In this document: positions 1 through 11,957 of the stretch, in pieces
Numbering within the stretch: position 1 is the first letter of the stretch
How the letters are laid out: the number at the start of each line of letters is the position of its first letter
From: Maniola hyperantus
Taxonomy: Eukaryota > Arthropoda > Insecta > Lepidoptera > Nymphalidae
Assembly (NCBI RefSeq): GCF_902806685.2
Contig: NC_048543.1
Location: forward strand, 9,706,106-9,770,105
Direction of reading: 5' to 3'
DNA length: 64,000 nucleotides
Program-made: the position numbers and the translations under genes
Notes under the pieces: generated by a model
What the model saw: only the letters and a program-made list of their open reading frames with translations
Database searches by the model: none
What the model was told of the DNA's origin: nothing

Positions 1-715
1 TGATTTAATGAACTTGATACTTACTAAAAAGATACTTAATTTGTTTTTTGTCATATAAAACTTATCATAGTTTTTTTTTTCTCTAGAAACCTATTTAATA
101 ATGATTTTAAAATACCTATTTAACAATGTAAGAAACAATTGATGAGCTACCAATATGTTTTTTCAGTTCTCACTCTTCATGTTTAGGAAAGTATCCTGAA
201 AAATTTTATAGTTTCAAAATTTTAATGTGCCTCTGTGTATCATCAATAGGTTTCCATAACTGTAGCTAAAATTTCAATTATAGTTCTTATAACTTACTAG
301 TTGATGCTCACGACTTTGTCCACATGGAATAGGTTTTTAATAATCCAATAATGTCAATACCATCAATATTTCCCTGATACAGGATTAAGATATTGCATAT
401 CGCATAATAATATTGATAATGTAACAGTGCCTCATAAGGGTCCCTTGTTTTACTACAGAACTATAAAATACTACAATTTTGACAAATAACAACATTTCTT
501 TGTAAATTTATTGCTAATTAGTAAATTATTATGCTAATTAATTTATCGCAAATGCATACCAACTTTACTTATGGTTACATTGTATACAAGCACATTGCAT
601 ATGTGTGCATGCCTGTCGGACTAATCAGGCTTGCAAATGCACACATTTACTTAACTTATACCATGCTAATAAAATGAATGAATATCTATTTATTAATTAA
701 AACTTAGTTACATAT

Positions 716-945
716 ACTAGCTTATGCTAATTATTATTAGTATATATTTAATATAATTAATAGCTAATTTCAAACCCGTATTTCACCCCCTTAGGGGTTG
801 AATTTTCAAAAATACTTTCTTACCGAATGCCTATGTCATAATAGCTATTTGCATGCCAAATTTCAGCCTGATCCGTCCAGTAGTTTGAGTTGTGCGTTGA
901 TAGATCAGTCAGTCAGTCAGTCAGTCAGTTACCTTTTCCTTTCAG
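716..945 (+). repeat. Dispersed element, family A, with TCAG microsatellite
   Basis: The core reads through 'caaacccgtatttcaccccc' and 'gatccgtccagtagtttgag' and ends in a run of TCAG units. The same sequence recurs at 9115-9345 (plus), 31772-31908 joined to 37003-37086 (minus, split), 49436-49655 (minus) and 55485-55678 (minus). Intact copies begin near 'cttatgctcgcgacttcgtc'. I recognise the type from lepidopteran genomes, where microsatellite-associated Helitron-like elements have been described; this class assignment is tentative. Confidence 0.65.
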
Positions 946-959
946 ATGTAGGCTCGCCG

Positions 960-1390
960 CCATTTAATTGTAAACACTTTGCTCATTGAACATCGCGTCA
1001 TCGTCCCCACCGTCATTGTGAGATTATAAAATGAGATGCGCAGTGTGTCACGGGACATTATTCGTGTGGCTCTTGCCGAGGGCACTTCTCAGTAGACACT
1101 ATGTGTGTCGTACTGTAGGTTATTATAATTGTTGTTGTGACTTAATGTGGTTTAAGACGTTGAGGTACTACTAGGTTGTGAAAGGTGCTGTGAATGTGTT
1201 TGTGACTGTGTAGTGCGTGTTCACTAGCTGTGTATCAGTAAGTCCTTCTTGTATCGTTCCAATTTGTATTAGACAAACGTGATTGTTGTAGTTGACGTTA
1301 ATTGAACTAATTGTGGTGTGCTAGGTTAGCTGGTTGGTCTGGGGACATGGTGGAGCCGGTCGCTAGGTAGGGTTAGGTTTACCTATGTTA
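960..1390 (+). repeat. Dispersed repeat of unknown class, first copy
   Basis: Blocks such as 'gtgattgttgtagttg', 'ttgaactaattgtggtgtgc' and 'agctggttggtct' recur in the same order and orientation at about 55965-56235. No long coding frame is present. It may be an end of a larger element, but its class could not be determined. Confidence 0.5.
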
Positions 1391-1635
1391 CGTTACGCTA
1401 GTGGTTTTCACGTGTGATAAGTGAGTATTACAATGATTGTAATTGAAATTACTACCTTCTGATGTCGGCCATCCCCTTGTTCTCCGACATAGATAACTTT
1501 CATTGCTCCTAAATTAAACTTAAACCGATACGACTTAAACACAAGCATGAGCCACACACTTGTGAAATGCAAGAACTTTTAAAAAAAAAAAACCTGTGAC
1601 CTTACTATGCTGAATATGCCTTATTTTCATTTCAG

Positions 1636-4600
1636 GTTCTGGTATGTTTCAATGGTGTCATGCTATTTAGATGAGATCACATGTACCTGGCACCACTACA
1701 CTGGTGCACCATCATCAGACAACAAAACCTTAACAAACACACCACAAACTATAGAATATGACTTCTGGCTTGTCAATGGAAGCCCCAACCTCACTCTATA
1801 TAACACAATGTTGTATCAATTCTCATTTGATAGACAAAACACATTGGAATTATATTTGGTGTTCTGGCTGTGTTATATTATACTCCTGCCGGTTCAAATT
1901 TATGCTGTCAGGTGAAATATTGTTTTTTAACTTATTAGATTGATTGAAAGACATTATTACAAAGCACAGAGATTATCCATTTATAAAAATGAATTGCTGA
2001 ATGTGTCGCAAATCTCGAGAGCAGCTGAACCGATTTTGCTAATTCTTTATTATAATATTCCTTGAAGTACGAGGATGGTTCTTACGGATAGAAAATAGAC
2101 GAAAAGTATAGAAAAATTTAAAACTTGCCTGAAAAAGTCTAAAAACAACACTTTTCTATATTCCCATACAAAAGATTCGTAATAATACTTAAAAGTCAAT
2201 TTGAACTTTAATACCATACCATAAAGTTTAAGTGTTAGTGGAGGGGTCCCGGGAAGGCAAAACAATTGAGTGACGTTAGTATCGTATAAATATTAGCTGA
2301 CCCAGTGTCCCGAATAGCAGAATAAAATTAAAAAAAATAAAGAATCGACTGTTAGGCGGTACGAAGTTCGTCGTGTCAGCTAGTAAAAATATATAATTAA
2401 AACTGTTTGACTCGTGTCCAGTGTAATCAATTCATACCTCTATTAATTTCAGAATCCAAAGGCATCCTGTAACCAAGTTGTTTACGTCAAGTCTAGTGCT
2501 AGAGTTTGTTGCCCTCTGTTTCAACGTCCTGCACACTGTGAAGTTTGCAGCGGATGGGGTTGGCTTTGCAGGGCTGGCTGTTGCTGGTGATATACTTGAT
2601 ATTATGAGCAGAGTGAGTATAGCAAAACATCACACAAATCAGTGCCCTTATTATAAATGCGAAAGTGTGTTGGTTTTTTGGTTTGCCCTACAATCACGTC
2701 GCAACGGTGCAACTGATTGACGTGATTTTTTGCATGGGTATAGATAAAGACCTGGAGAGTGACATAGGCTATACTTTTTATCCCGGAAAATCAAAGAGTT
2801 CCCATGGGATTTTTAAAAAACCTAATTCCACGTGGAAGTCGCGGGCATCAGCTAGTATTAAATCTGGTGTATTACTAAATCCACACCAATTTATAATTTT
2901 TATGATATTGTTTTTACCTACACTTCAAGGAAAATCCAAAATTGCAGAACCGGCTGGATTCGAACCTGCGTTTCCTTTTGTATCTTACCCGGAGCGCCTT
3001 AGACCGCAAGGCCACGGTTCACTTGCAGCCAGTGTCGAAATTATGTCGAAATAATCCACATTAATATTATAATTTTATGTTATCTTTGTTTATTTGCCAT
3101 AAATTGTGTCTCTCTGTCTGTCTGTCTTCTAGTTTAACACTAACTAGCATAGGTTTTGTGATATTAACAATAAACCTTTACAAACACTTTCCGTAGTAAA
3201 CAAGGAACCCTTATAATTTCGCCATGTCCGTCCATCTGTCCGTCCGTCCGTCCTCGGTTAATCTCAGAGACTATTAGTGCTACAAATCTGTAATTTGGCA
3301 TGGGTATAAATATTAATCACGCCGACAAAGTGGTGAAATAAAATTGTGATAAATATTTTTTTAAGGGTAACTCCCCCACATGTAAAGTGGGGATGATTTT
3401 TTTTCTCATCTACCCCATAGTGTGGGGTATCGTTGAATAGGTCTTTTAAAAATACTGTGGGTGTGGGAACACCATTTTTCGATTTCTGGATCCGTTTGTA
3501 AAATATGATGTTTTAAAGTACTAATTTTTATTAGAGTCAAGTGTCCCCCCCCGCCCGTTCCCCCCACCGTCCCCCTCTATCAGCCAAATGGTAGTATATA
3601 GGAACGTGAAAAAATTCACAGCAGTAGTATATATAATCAATTTTAAAGAAAAACTATCATATCTGTTTTTCGAGGTTAATTGTGACTACGGAACCCTACA
3701 CTGCGCGTGGCCCGCCACGCACTTGGCCGGTTTTTTATTGATAGTTTGACTTATAGAGATGTTGTTGTTCTTTGCAGACCCTGTTTATGCTGCTCCTGCT
3801 TTTGTTGGCTAAAGGTTGGGCAGTTACGCGTCTGGAACTGACATATAAACCACTAGTCTTTGGAGTGTGGATGGTCTATGGAATTGTTCACATACTATTA
3901 TATGTTTGGAATACTGTAAGTATTCAATGAGGCCTGTACTGTAGCACTATCAATATTATCACGCAATTCGCGATATCGCAGTCCTGTATTGAGCAAATAT
4001 TGATGGTATTGACAGGATTTCATTGTATCTGTATGTTCTTGAAATCCTGGTCTAGTGGGAGGCTTCAGCCGTGGCTAGTTACCACCCTACAGGCAAAACT
4101 GCCGCCAAGCGATTTAGCGTTTCGATACGATACAAAGGTGCTTCAGTTTTAAAAAAATTGCCATACCTCTTCCAGGTTAGCCCACATCCATCTTAGACTG
4201 CATCATCACTTACCACCAGGTGAGTGAACTCAAGGGCTAACTTGGATCTGTATGAATAAATAAGTAAAAAATCCTGCGATCCAAGAATCGTGATGCAGTA
4301 TTGATAGTTTAACAGCCACAATGTTATATTACAGTCTAATGTGACTCACTGTGTCATGGAATTTTTTTTCGCACAGCAAATGTCTTAAAAATAGTTATCT
4401 AAGTTCTTAATTATTAGTACATGAGAAAATCGTTAACTCGAAAAGAGCAACCGCTGAGTTTCTTGCTGATTCTTCTCGGTGGGGACGGCATTCTGAACCA
4501 GTGGTAAATTAAATTATTTGATGATTCAAAAGCACTTGCAAAAGTTTACTTGGATAAATATATATTCTTTTCCATTCCATGTTATTTATAACAATTAACT

Positions 4601-7600
4601 TTATAAACAATCTTTGTTAAATATCATACTTTTTAAAGATTGATAAAATAAAATATAACATTGTTCAAACGCTATCTATTGACCTGATTGTCTTTTTATT
4701 ATTAACAACAGCTATAAAGAACAGTATTATATTATATTGTTAACAATCAACTAGGTTTATCATCAAATGCTATCATGTAAAACATAAATATTGCTATAGG
4801 CTCAATGGAAAATGTACCTATTTGTAAAGTTATTATAATGGGTCTGGCTGATGATAACTGCCTGTAAAGAAGTCTTATTCGCTCAAGGGCCAAGCAGCAG
4901 ACTAAGGAGTAAGGACCCTTTCACATTACTTATGGTGCGACGCACGTCGCATCGTAAATTCTACGACGCATCGTGGGAATTCACTACTTGGGTGCTACAT
5001 TATTCCTGCTATGTTATCTTGCACCGCAAGTATAATTGTGGTGGTGGCCCTTACATAAATCCAAAGGTTAACCGTTAAGGTAAAACCGATAGACGTTGGG
5101 GTTTAAAGGTGCTGGAATGGCGACCTCGCACCGGAAGACGCAGCGTGGGACGACCCCCCGCTAGGTGGACGGACGACATCAGACAAGTCGCAGGGAGTAG
5201 CTGGATTCAGGCGGCGAAGGATACTAATCTAAAAGTGAACATCTTAAAAATTTAAACTAAAACTAAAATCTTAAAAAATATAATATTATAACTTAAATAT
5301 ATTATTAAAAGAAGTCCCTTTAGGCAAAGTTCCGAAGATACTGGCAGCGTTCCCCCTTTGAATAGCTAGGCTAATTCTTTGTCCGAGGTAGCTGCCAGCT
5401 CTTCGGTCTCCTGTGATGGTCTATAAACTAAAAAAGTAACTATGAGTGTTTCCTCTTTTATCATGGAGCTCTAAAATGCAACTTTCAGACTGAAGTAGAC
5501 ATAATAGAGGAGATAGACGAGTACCAGACGTGGCCGGGCTGGCTGGTGCTGACGCTGCGCGTGGCCATCATGACGTGGTTCGTGCTGGAGCTGCGCAACA
5601 CTATGGCGTACGAGCACAACATGCCCAAGCTCAACTTCCTGCTGCACTTCGGTGCTTCCAGCCTCGTATGGTTCGTGTACCTGCCGCTCGTCGCGCTCGT
5701 GGCGCTGCAGATCAGCCCGCTCTGGAGATTCAAATTTATATTAGGTAACTACAAAACAGACTGATGATATACCCAAAAGTTTTTTCTCCACTGGGCCACT
5801 CTTGTATAATCACTTGCCCAAATATATAATTGAGACGCGAGAACTTCCTTTATTTAAGAGAAAATTGAAAAAACTACTGTTAGAAAAGACATATTCGATT
5901 AATGATAACCTTGTAAAGAAGTTTTAGTTTTATTTTAATTTTTGTCATACTAGTTTTTTTTTTGTGACTAAGTATTTAATATACTTAGTCACAGTCACTT
6001 AGTGACTAATTTTATCAAAACTATGTACACGTTGTTAGGTAGGTATATCATAACATATTGCATGCTAATAGGCAGAATTTGGCTGTACCTTTTTGTTTTT
6101 GTAATATCTCCACTGTTTACCCATATTCCCAATAAATAAAATTGAACTGAATTGAATTGATATAAAGATGGTGGCTGAATGGGGCTGGACGAGAAAGGCT
6201 GAGGATAGGGTGTAGTCACAACATCTGAGATTGTAGCAACATGATGATCCCATCCCACCTTTCACAATACGGTATTCGACAATTAGTCAAATCAGTGACT
6301 TTTTATCAAACGTCAAAACGCACGCGTAGTATGCGAAATTCTATGAAATACTGGAATGTGACGTCACATCATAATTACGTACTTTTTTAGTTTAATCGAT
6401 AATTTAAAAATTATTTTTAATAATTACTTGAAGATGGAAACAAATAAACTATTAATAAACTTAAATCTAAAAAAAAAGAAAACAATATTAAATTAAAACT
6501 AAAATAAATTAAATTAAATCTAAAACCTCATCGAGACAATTTAAAATGATTATTACACTTAAAACTGACAAAGGACGTGGATTTTACTTATTTTGGAAGA
6601 TCCTCTATTTAATAATCACTGGGAAATAATTTATTTTTGACATAGGCATTTCGTTTCACTTAAACTATTCGTGACTTGAACTGTATCAATAAGTCTGTTA
6701 AATATTAAAACAAATATTATTATTTACAGGTATAACGTACTCGGCCGATTGCCTCGCGTTTTGCGTCATGGCGCATCTGTTATGGCCGACGCGATCCGAA
6801 CAGTATTTGTTGCTGACGCCCTCAGATTATACTGGTAAGTGTAAGTGTTATCAATACGTGAAAACAGATAGACAGGTACGTGACAGACAGATAAAACTCC
6901 AAATAAAATTGCTTTGGGGTCTATATCGATAATAATGTTTTCCCCGATTGAAAATTTCAAAATATATTTAATGTACAGAAATTATGCAGTTACAGTTTTA
7001 TTAGAAGTATAGATTTTATATTATAAGCTATGATAGCCTAGTGGTTAGGACGTCCGCCTTCTAATCGGAGGTCGGGGTTCGATCCCGGGCATGCACCTCT
7101 AACTTTTAACTGATTAAATATCACTTGCTTTAACGGTGAAGGAAAACATCGTGAGGAAACCTGCATACCTGAGAGTTCTTCATGTTCTCAAAGGTGTGTG
7201 AAGTCTACCAATCCGGATATGGCCAGCGTGGTAGACTATGGCCAAAACCCTTCTCACTCTGAGAGGAGGCCCGTGCTTTGTAGTGAGCCGGTGATGGGTT
7301 GATCATGATGATGATGATGAGAGTGTTATGAAACAGAAATACTTTTGTCTAAAACGATGCCTATAATATATATGCCCATAATATATATTTATTATAAAAA
7401 AAAAAATCTTGGCTCTTATTCGATAACACTTTATGGACGTAGAATCTACGACGTATATGATTATGATGCTCGCAACTTCGTCCGCGTCGATTTATGCTTT
7501 CTTTAAATCCCTTGGGAACTCTTTGATTTTTCAGAATAAAAAGAAGCTTATGTCTGTCTACAGAATACAAGTTATCTCTCTACCAAAATTTGTAGTGAGC

Positions 7601-7792
7601 CGGTGATGGGTTGATCATGATGATGATGATAGATTTTATTTATCCTTCACAGCGGGTATAGAGGAGCTGGACGAGTTCAGCGAGTCGCCGCACGTGGTGC
7701 ACAGCGACACCGTCGCGCTCACGGGCGACGCCGCGGACGACGAGGACGTCATCTTCACGCGCCCGCACAAGAACGGCGCCGTCTTCTCCTAG
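1636..7792 (+). CDS. TMEM145: TMEM145/GPR180-like seven-transmembrane protein (3' six exons)
   Basis: Exons: 1636-1911, 2453-2612, 3778-3915, 5489-5744, 6730-6834 and 7653-7792, all bounded by AG and GT and joined in frame, giving a partial codon plus 357 residues before TAG. The first exon carries the end of the luminal domain (WLVNGSPN, FSFDRQNTLEL), followed by hydrophobic segments for seven membrane passes. Family hallmarks include 'RIQRHPVTKLF' across the first junction, 'LLLLLLAKGWAVTRLEL', 'EIDEYQTWPGW' and 'LLHFGASSLVWFVYLP'. The acidic C-terminal tail ends in NGAVFS. GPR180 and TMEM145 proteins belong to the GOST group with a luminal GOLD-like domain; their role is poorly defined, though GPR180 has been linked to TGF-beta signalling. 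The N-terminal exons are missing from the window. The exons at 5489 and 7653 are much more GC-rich than the surrounding introns. TMEM145 is preferred over GPR180 by overall feel only. Confidence 0.9.
1978..2386 (+). repeat. Dispersed element, family C, in intron
   Basis: It runs from 'aatgaattgctgaatgtgtc' to 'gttaggcggtacgaagttcg'. Other copies lie at 21058-21253 (plus) and 39777-39962 (minus). It is non-coding and lies within the intron after the first visible TMEM145-like exon. Confidence 0.65.
2647..2857 (+). repeat. Dispersed element, family B, in intron
   Basis: Marked by 'ataaatgcgaaagtgtgttg' at one end and 'gtggaagtcgcgggcatcag' at the other, with 'tatcccggaaaatcaaagag' between. It is one of the commonest elements here, with further copies at 7465-7562, 26718-26940, 38233-38457, 41886-42284 and 43432-43632, and weaker ones at 9815-10160, 30398-30455 and 59265-59380. 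It creates the spurious open frame at 2665-3054. Confidence 0.65.
2935..3055 (-). repeat. tRNA-like short element fragment
   Basis: It contains 'gctggattcgaacctgcg', which in reverse complement is a tRNA B-box-like motif, followed by an anticodon-arm-like segment and the shared tail 'ttcacttgcagccagtg'. Related copies occur at 28998-29175 and as an inverted pair at 42395-42795. The tRNA-like part is degenerate and embedded in repeat sequence, so it is called a SINE or MITE fragment and not a tRNA gene. Confidence 0.5.
3179..3735 (+). repeat. Dispersed element, family D, ~560 bp
   Basis: It starts near 'tagtaaacaaggaaccctta' and ends at 'cgcacttggccggttttttat'-like sequence, with a C-rich block at 3543-3578. 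A full-length relative lies in the opposite orientation at 61108-61680, flanked by plus-strand pieces of the same family. No coding capacity was seen. It lies in the intron before the exon at 3778, ending about 40 bases before the acceptor. Confidence 0.65.
4056..4262 (+). repeat. SINE-like element, family S2
   Basis: Characteristic blocks are 'gggaggcttcagccgtggct', 'ccgccaagcgatttagcgt' and 'catcatcacttaccaccagg', and the copy ends in AT-rich sequence. A close copy lies at 46798-47028 and a 3' fragment at 31155-31230. This is a very common lepidopteran short interspersed element. Confidence 0.7.
5109..5223 (+). pseudogene. Non-LTR retrotransposon (LINE) C-terminal fragment
   Basis: Translation gives 'WRPRTGRRSVGRPPARW' followed by TDDIRQVAGSSWIQAAKD, the C-terminal tail found after the reverse transcriptase domain of RTE-type and related lepidopteran LINEs. 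Only about 38 codons remain, so this is a 5'-truncated dead copy in a TMEM145-like intron. A more decayed piece lies at 43325-43425. Confidence 0.6.
5964..5992. repeat. Perfect 12-bp hairpin palindrome
   Basis: Arms 5964-5975 (gtgactaagtat) and 5981-5992 are perfect reverse complements around a 5-base loop. It lies in an intron and has no known function. Confidence 0.8.
7030..7322 (+). repeat. tRNA-derived SINE, family S1
   Basis: The head has an A-box-like 'tagcctagtggttaggacg' and a B-box-like 'ggggttcgatcccgggc', so RNA polymerase III origin is likely. The body contains 'ggaaaacatcgtgaggaaac', and the tail is a GAT microsatellite. Other copies: 14935-15225 (plus), 40150-40375 and 43715-44012 (minus). 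Tail-only pieces lie at 7590-7632 and 48795-48832. It sits in the last TMEM145-like intron. Confidence 0.8.
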
Positions 7793-7826
7793 CAACGCAC
7801 CTAGGTGTGCATGCGATCACTTGACT

Positions 7827-8000
7827 CACAAAATATTGTACATCCACCTTTAGAAAGAGGTTTCAAACGCTTCGCAAAGCGTTCTCTCATACATACCTGT
7901 GTGACGTTTTATCGTTCTCAACGACAGAGACAACGCCCTACGAAACCACTATCTCTGTCTAAAGGTCGACGTACAATAATATTTCCTGCCGGGTAGTGTA
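7827..8000. mobile_element. MITE, family F, starting 35 bp after the TMEM145-like stop
   Basis: The ends are imperfect inverted repeats built around 'gtacatccacctttagaaag' and its complement near 7960-7978. A relative with the same ends lies at 50930-51107. Being just downstream of the TAG at 7790-7792, it probably lies within the 3' untranslated region of that gene. Confidence 0.65.
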
Positions 8001-9114
8001 CGTGGTGGTAAAACGTCACGTCTCGGCCAATATCTCACAAGGACGTCATTGCGGCGCCACCGTGGTGTATTGATCTGCCGAACGAGAAACACTAGAGCAG
8101 ATATCAAGATCGTCAGTTTCAAAATGGACGTCGAAGAGTTAACTATGCTTTTGCTATACATTTCAACGTACGGTGTTCCTGGTAGTGCACCTGGTGGTCG
8201 AGTGAGCGAGACTGCAAATAGCTCGATACATATTAATGGATGCGCCACCAGCGGTTGATCGCGGCCGCCGGAACCAAATTGGTTGCGCAATCAAGCGGAC
8301 ACCAGGTGGATATATCATAGATATGTGTACATTTATACATATATACTTACACGCCACTGGTGTCATGGTGAGATAGTGCTCTTTTGGCTGACGTAGCCTA
8401 AATAGGACTAGAGATAGTTTATTTTACTACATGTGAAAAATCATGGGAAAAATCTTTTCATAGTATGATAACATTTACTACCTTATATAAAGTAGGCTGT
8501 GAAAAATCACGAAACAAAATCTCACAAAGTTTGAAAAAATCCCGCCTAATTTTTTCTTTCATTTAAATCTTCGAGCCAAATGAAGACGCTAAAGAGTGTG
8601 CGAGCGAGAACACTCGCATCGCTGCGCGTTAGAAAAAATTTAGTTAATGTAAGAACGACTGTAAATGCCAAAATTGAAATTTTTTATTTTCTGTGGAAAA
8701 TCACCCTGTGAAATTACTGTGAACAAAAAATCATCAAATGAAATTTTTAAAAGCAGCATCAAGCCCATCTTTACTTTTTATGCTCGATAGGAGTTTCGAG
8801 TCATTCATTTTTATGAAGACTTAGGTAAATATACTAGTCTCGGTCACGCACTGTGACGCGCGTCGATTGGTCGATACCATTAGTTGGCTGGTTTTGCAGT
8901 CCCAAATAAAAGGGATGTTTTAAGACCTAATTTAACCAAATAACTATTTATGTTTCTTCACAAGCTACGGAACCCCCTGGTGGGTAAGTGTGACTCCCAC
9001 TTGTTTAAACGAGAGATTTGTTGGATCAGTAATCGCGATTAAATCGTTTGAAAAGACTTACATAAACCGATAGCTACTTTCATCATCACAAAAATGAGAT
9101 TCTTATTTATTATA

Positions 9115-9345
9115 ACTAGCTTATGCTCGCGACTTCGTCCGCGTGGACTACACAAATTTCAAACCCCTATTTCACCCCTAAGAGGTTGAATTTTTAAAAA
9201 TCCTTTCTTAGCGGATGCCTTACGTCATAATAGCTATCTGCATGCCAAATTTCAGCCCGATCCGTCCAGTAGTAGTTTGAGCTGTGCGTTGATAGATCAG
9301 TCAGTCAGTCAGTCACCTTTTCCTTTTATATATTTAGATATACCT
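9115..9345 (+). repeat. Dispersed element, family A
   Basis: A near-complete copy from 'agcttatgctcgcgacttcg' to a TCAG microsatellite and an AT-rich end. It is collinear with the copy at 716-945. Confidence 0.65.
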
Positions 9346-9635
9346 GACTGAAAATATTATATTCGTATGCAGTGATATGAAGAGTAACCGTTGCGTTAGC
9401 GTTGCAACGTGCGAAACACAACACAGTAATGTGTTGTGTGTTCAGCAGTGTTTTATTAGGAAGGAAGGAAATGCTGTAAACAAAGTGTAATTTTAAACTC
9501 ATACTTTTGTTCATAATGGGTTTAAATTTATTAATTACTTATTTCTTAATTTATACTTAGCCAGTGTCTGGTATCAATTTACAGAAACGTTTATTTTACA
9601 AATTATTTTTAGGAGGAGGAGGTTGTGTAAATAAT

Positions 9636-9794
9636 GGGGCCGATTCTCTTGTATACAATCTCTAAACTAAACTAAATTAACAGGTCCAAATCTAGTGCCA
9701 TCCTTTTCTGCAAGAAACATTACAAAAGGGATAGCAATAAATTTAGACGTGTCGTTTTGGTTTAGTTAGAGATTGTGTACAACGGAATTAGCCA
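9636..9794. mobile_element. MITE, family G
   Basis: The ends are imperfect inverted repeats: 'ggccgattctcttgtataca' on the left matches the complement of 'gattgtgtacaacggaatta' on the right. The interior is shared with 10605-10740 ('gatagcaa...tttagac' blocks) and more distantly with 37755-38065. It is non-coding. Confidence 0.55.
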
Positions 9795-10604
9795 CATCAT
9801 ACTTTAAAAAAATCATACTAATAGCAAAAGAGTGTATATCTATCTTTCTGTTAGCTTTTCACGACCCATTATCTTGACCGATTTTGTCGAAATTTGATAC
9901 AGAGATAATGGCGCACAAACCGAGTAGACAAATCTAAACATGAAGCGTGTGAATATATCTCAGCCGGGCTTGTGTATTTTATCTATGAACTGCGCAAATC
10001 GCTATGTTACAACTTCAGATTGGACTAATATGTTATGCGCGCACTAAAGCTTGCAGCATTCACTAAATTTTTCCAGCATAAAAAGTAGACTTTTATGCTG
10101 GAAAATTTCCCATGGAATAAAAAAATTCGAACCCACAAAGCCGCAGGCATCATCCAATAAAAAAACCAAGACACTAATTTCGGTTCCTATATAATATGAA
10201 CGAATGTTATTTTGTCTGGCATTAGGTAAGCCGGCATCAAATGTTTAATGTACTACCCTCATATAAAAAAGGATACTTTTAATTAATGTCCTTAGACTAT
10301 TTGTGTTTTTATATTTCTTTTATATCCAATGTAGCTATTAAGATTTTTTATCAATTATTTAGATATATTTTGTTATGGTGTAACATTGCACCACCTTTTT
10401 GTATGTGTAAAATATTTTAGTTTTCCCAAATTAAAGGGTTGGGGTAGCTCGAATTGAGTATGTAGCTCTATTTTTACTACAATTAATATGTTTGTTAGTA
10501 AAGCCTATCATATTATTATTAATACATTTTCTCTCTCTTTCACTCTCTCTATCTAAGTTTTTTAAGTTTATTATATTTTTCACAAACTAGTCTTTATTAA
10601 AATA

Positions 10605-10740
10605 ATGTGGCTAATTCTCTAATTACAATATAGGTTACAGGTCTAAAATCTAAATCTAGTGCTATCCTTTTCCACAGGGAGCACTATGAAAGGGATAGCA
10701 ATTTAGACCTGTCAGAGGGAGAGAGAGAGCTCACCTAGTT
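10605..10740. mobile_element. MITE, family G, related copy
   Basis: The interior blocks 'tctagtgctatccttttcc' and 'gaaagggatagcaatttag' match those of 9636-9794. The right end is degraded into a GA-rich stretch. Confidence 0.45.
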
Positions 10741-11424
10741 TAAAGTGCCAACAATGTAAACATTCGTTAAAAATAAACAATCTTGTAAATATAATTTAAA
10801 ATCCACACAACGTGATTTATACGCTAAAAGGCGTCTTGAAACATTATTGACGCGTTATAAATTATCAGTTTTTACTAAATTAGGTTCTTCAATAAACCGT
10901 CAAAATGTGCTGTCACATCACTAAATTACCTAGAATTTGTGTCAATTAAATACATTTATATCTTAAAATTTAAATACATTTTTATCTTAAAATTATAATC
11001 GTGTAAAATAAAAAGGTGCTTTTCATCTACTCAATTTTATAATAATTTTGTTGATAAGCTATACATAAATCTACGTCATACTCGTAAACCTTAAATTATG
11101 ATGTTAAAATAAATCAAATTCAGGTTGAAACAGATTTTGTCTACTAAATTTATATGTAAGTATATGTCTAAACAGGTCTAAACGTTTGACCTATCGTGAA
11201 TCGTGATAAAACGAATATAGTGAATGTGACAGCACGAATAAAAAAATCGATTAACGACCAGTGTTCTGTTTCAGTTCAATATTGTTAAAAATAAAATATT
11301 ATATAATGAAATAAATAGCACTTGTTTTAAAACTTGGCAACACTTGGAACAATTGAAATAAAATATAGTCTGTCACAACCGTAAAATGTTAATGAATTTA
11401 TTAAATTTAAGCTACCTACACTAA

Positions 11425-11957
11425 GGGCCGGTTGTTTCAACAAACTTTGACGGACACGTAACCTTTAAATATGGCGCTAACGAACGTAAGTAAAGAAAAA
11501 GCGTTGATTCAGCATCTATTAGCGCTAACGTTCGTTAAAAAGTTACGTTTACGTTAACCGGTGCTGGCGCCATTGGTGATCGTCAAATCAGTTCGTAACT
11601 TCATACTTCTTACAAACGGAATATTTTATTTACAAATTATAATGGAATCAATTTAATTCAAAGCTTTTAATGATAGTTGTTTTGAAGATTTGGTAAGAAA
11701 GAAAAAGTGTTTAAAATGCGAAGAAGCAATATTAATAACTATGTATATAATTTAATATACTTAAAATGAAATAAGAAAAGGATACGGAGAAGCAAGTTTA
11801 TTTTAAGGGTTAGTTTCGCAACCAAAATAACAATGACGAACAGTTTTTTGTACAATGAAGCAACGCACTTAAATTAACAGATGTTATAGTTCGCCTACGT
11901 CCGTTAAATTTTAACGAACGGATCTTACGAAGACCAATGGTTTGAAACAACCGGCCC
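11425..11957. mobile_element. Harbinger-type MITE with TAA target duplication
   Basis: It begins GGGCCGGTTGTTTCAA and ends TTGAAACAACCGGCCC as inverted terminal repeats, and is flanked on both sides by TAA (11422-11424 and 11958-11960). A 3-bp TAA/TTA target duplication with G-rich ends fits the PIF/Harbinger superfamily. It is 533 bp long and non-coding, so it would be non-autonomous. Confidence 0.75.

Larger units (their letters stand above)
1..1635. other. AT-rich left flank without a recognisable exon
   Basis: No coding exon was recognised here. The downstream gene needs N-terminal exons (signal peptide and luminal domain), but none of the short open frames resembles them. They probably lie to the left of the window, which would make this stretch intron sequence. 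It holds two dispersed repeats, listed separately, and otherwise AT-rich sequence. Confidence 0.6.

Noticed and set aside
2665..3054. 129-codon frame in the TMEM145-like intron
   Set aside because: It reads through a family B repeat and a tRNA-like fragment; the matching TMEM145 exon ends at 2612 with a good donor.
7030..7110. Possible tRNA gene
   Set aside because: A- and B-boxes are present, but the sequence continues into a SINE body with a GAT tail and has several copies; it is a SINE head. The same reasoning applies to 40300-40375 and 42680-42770.
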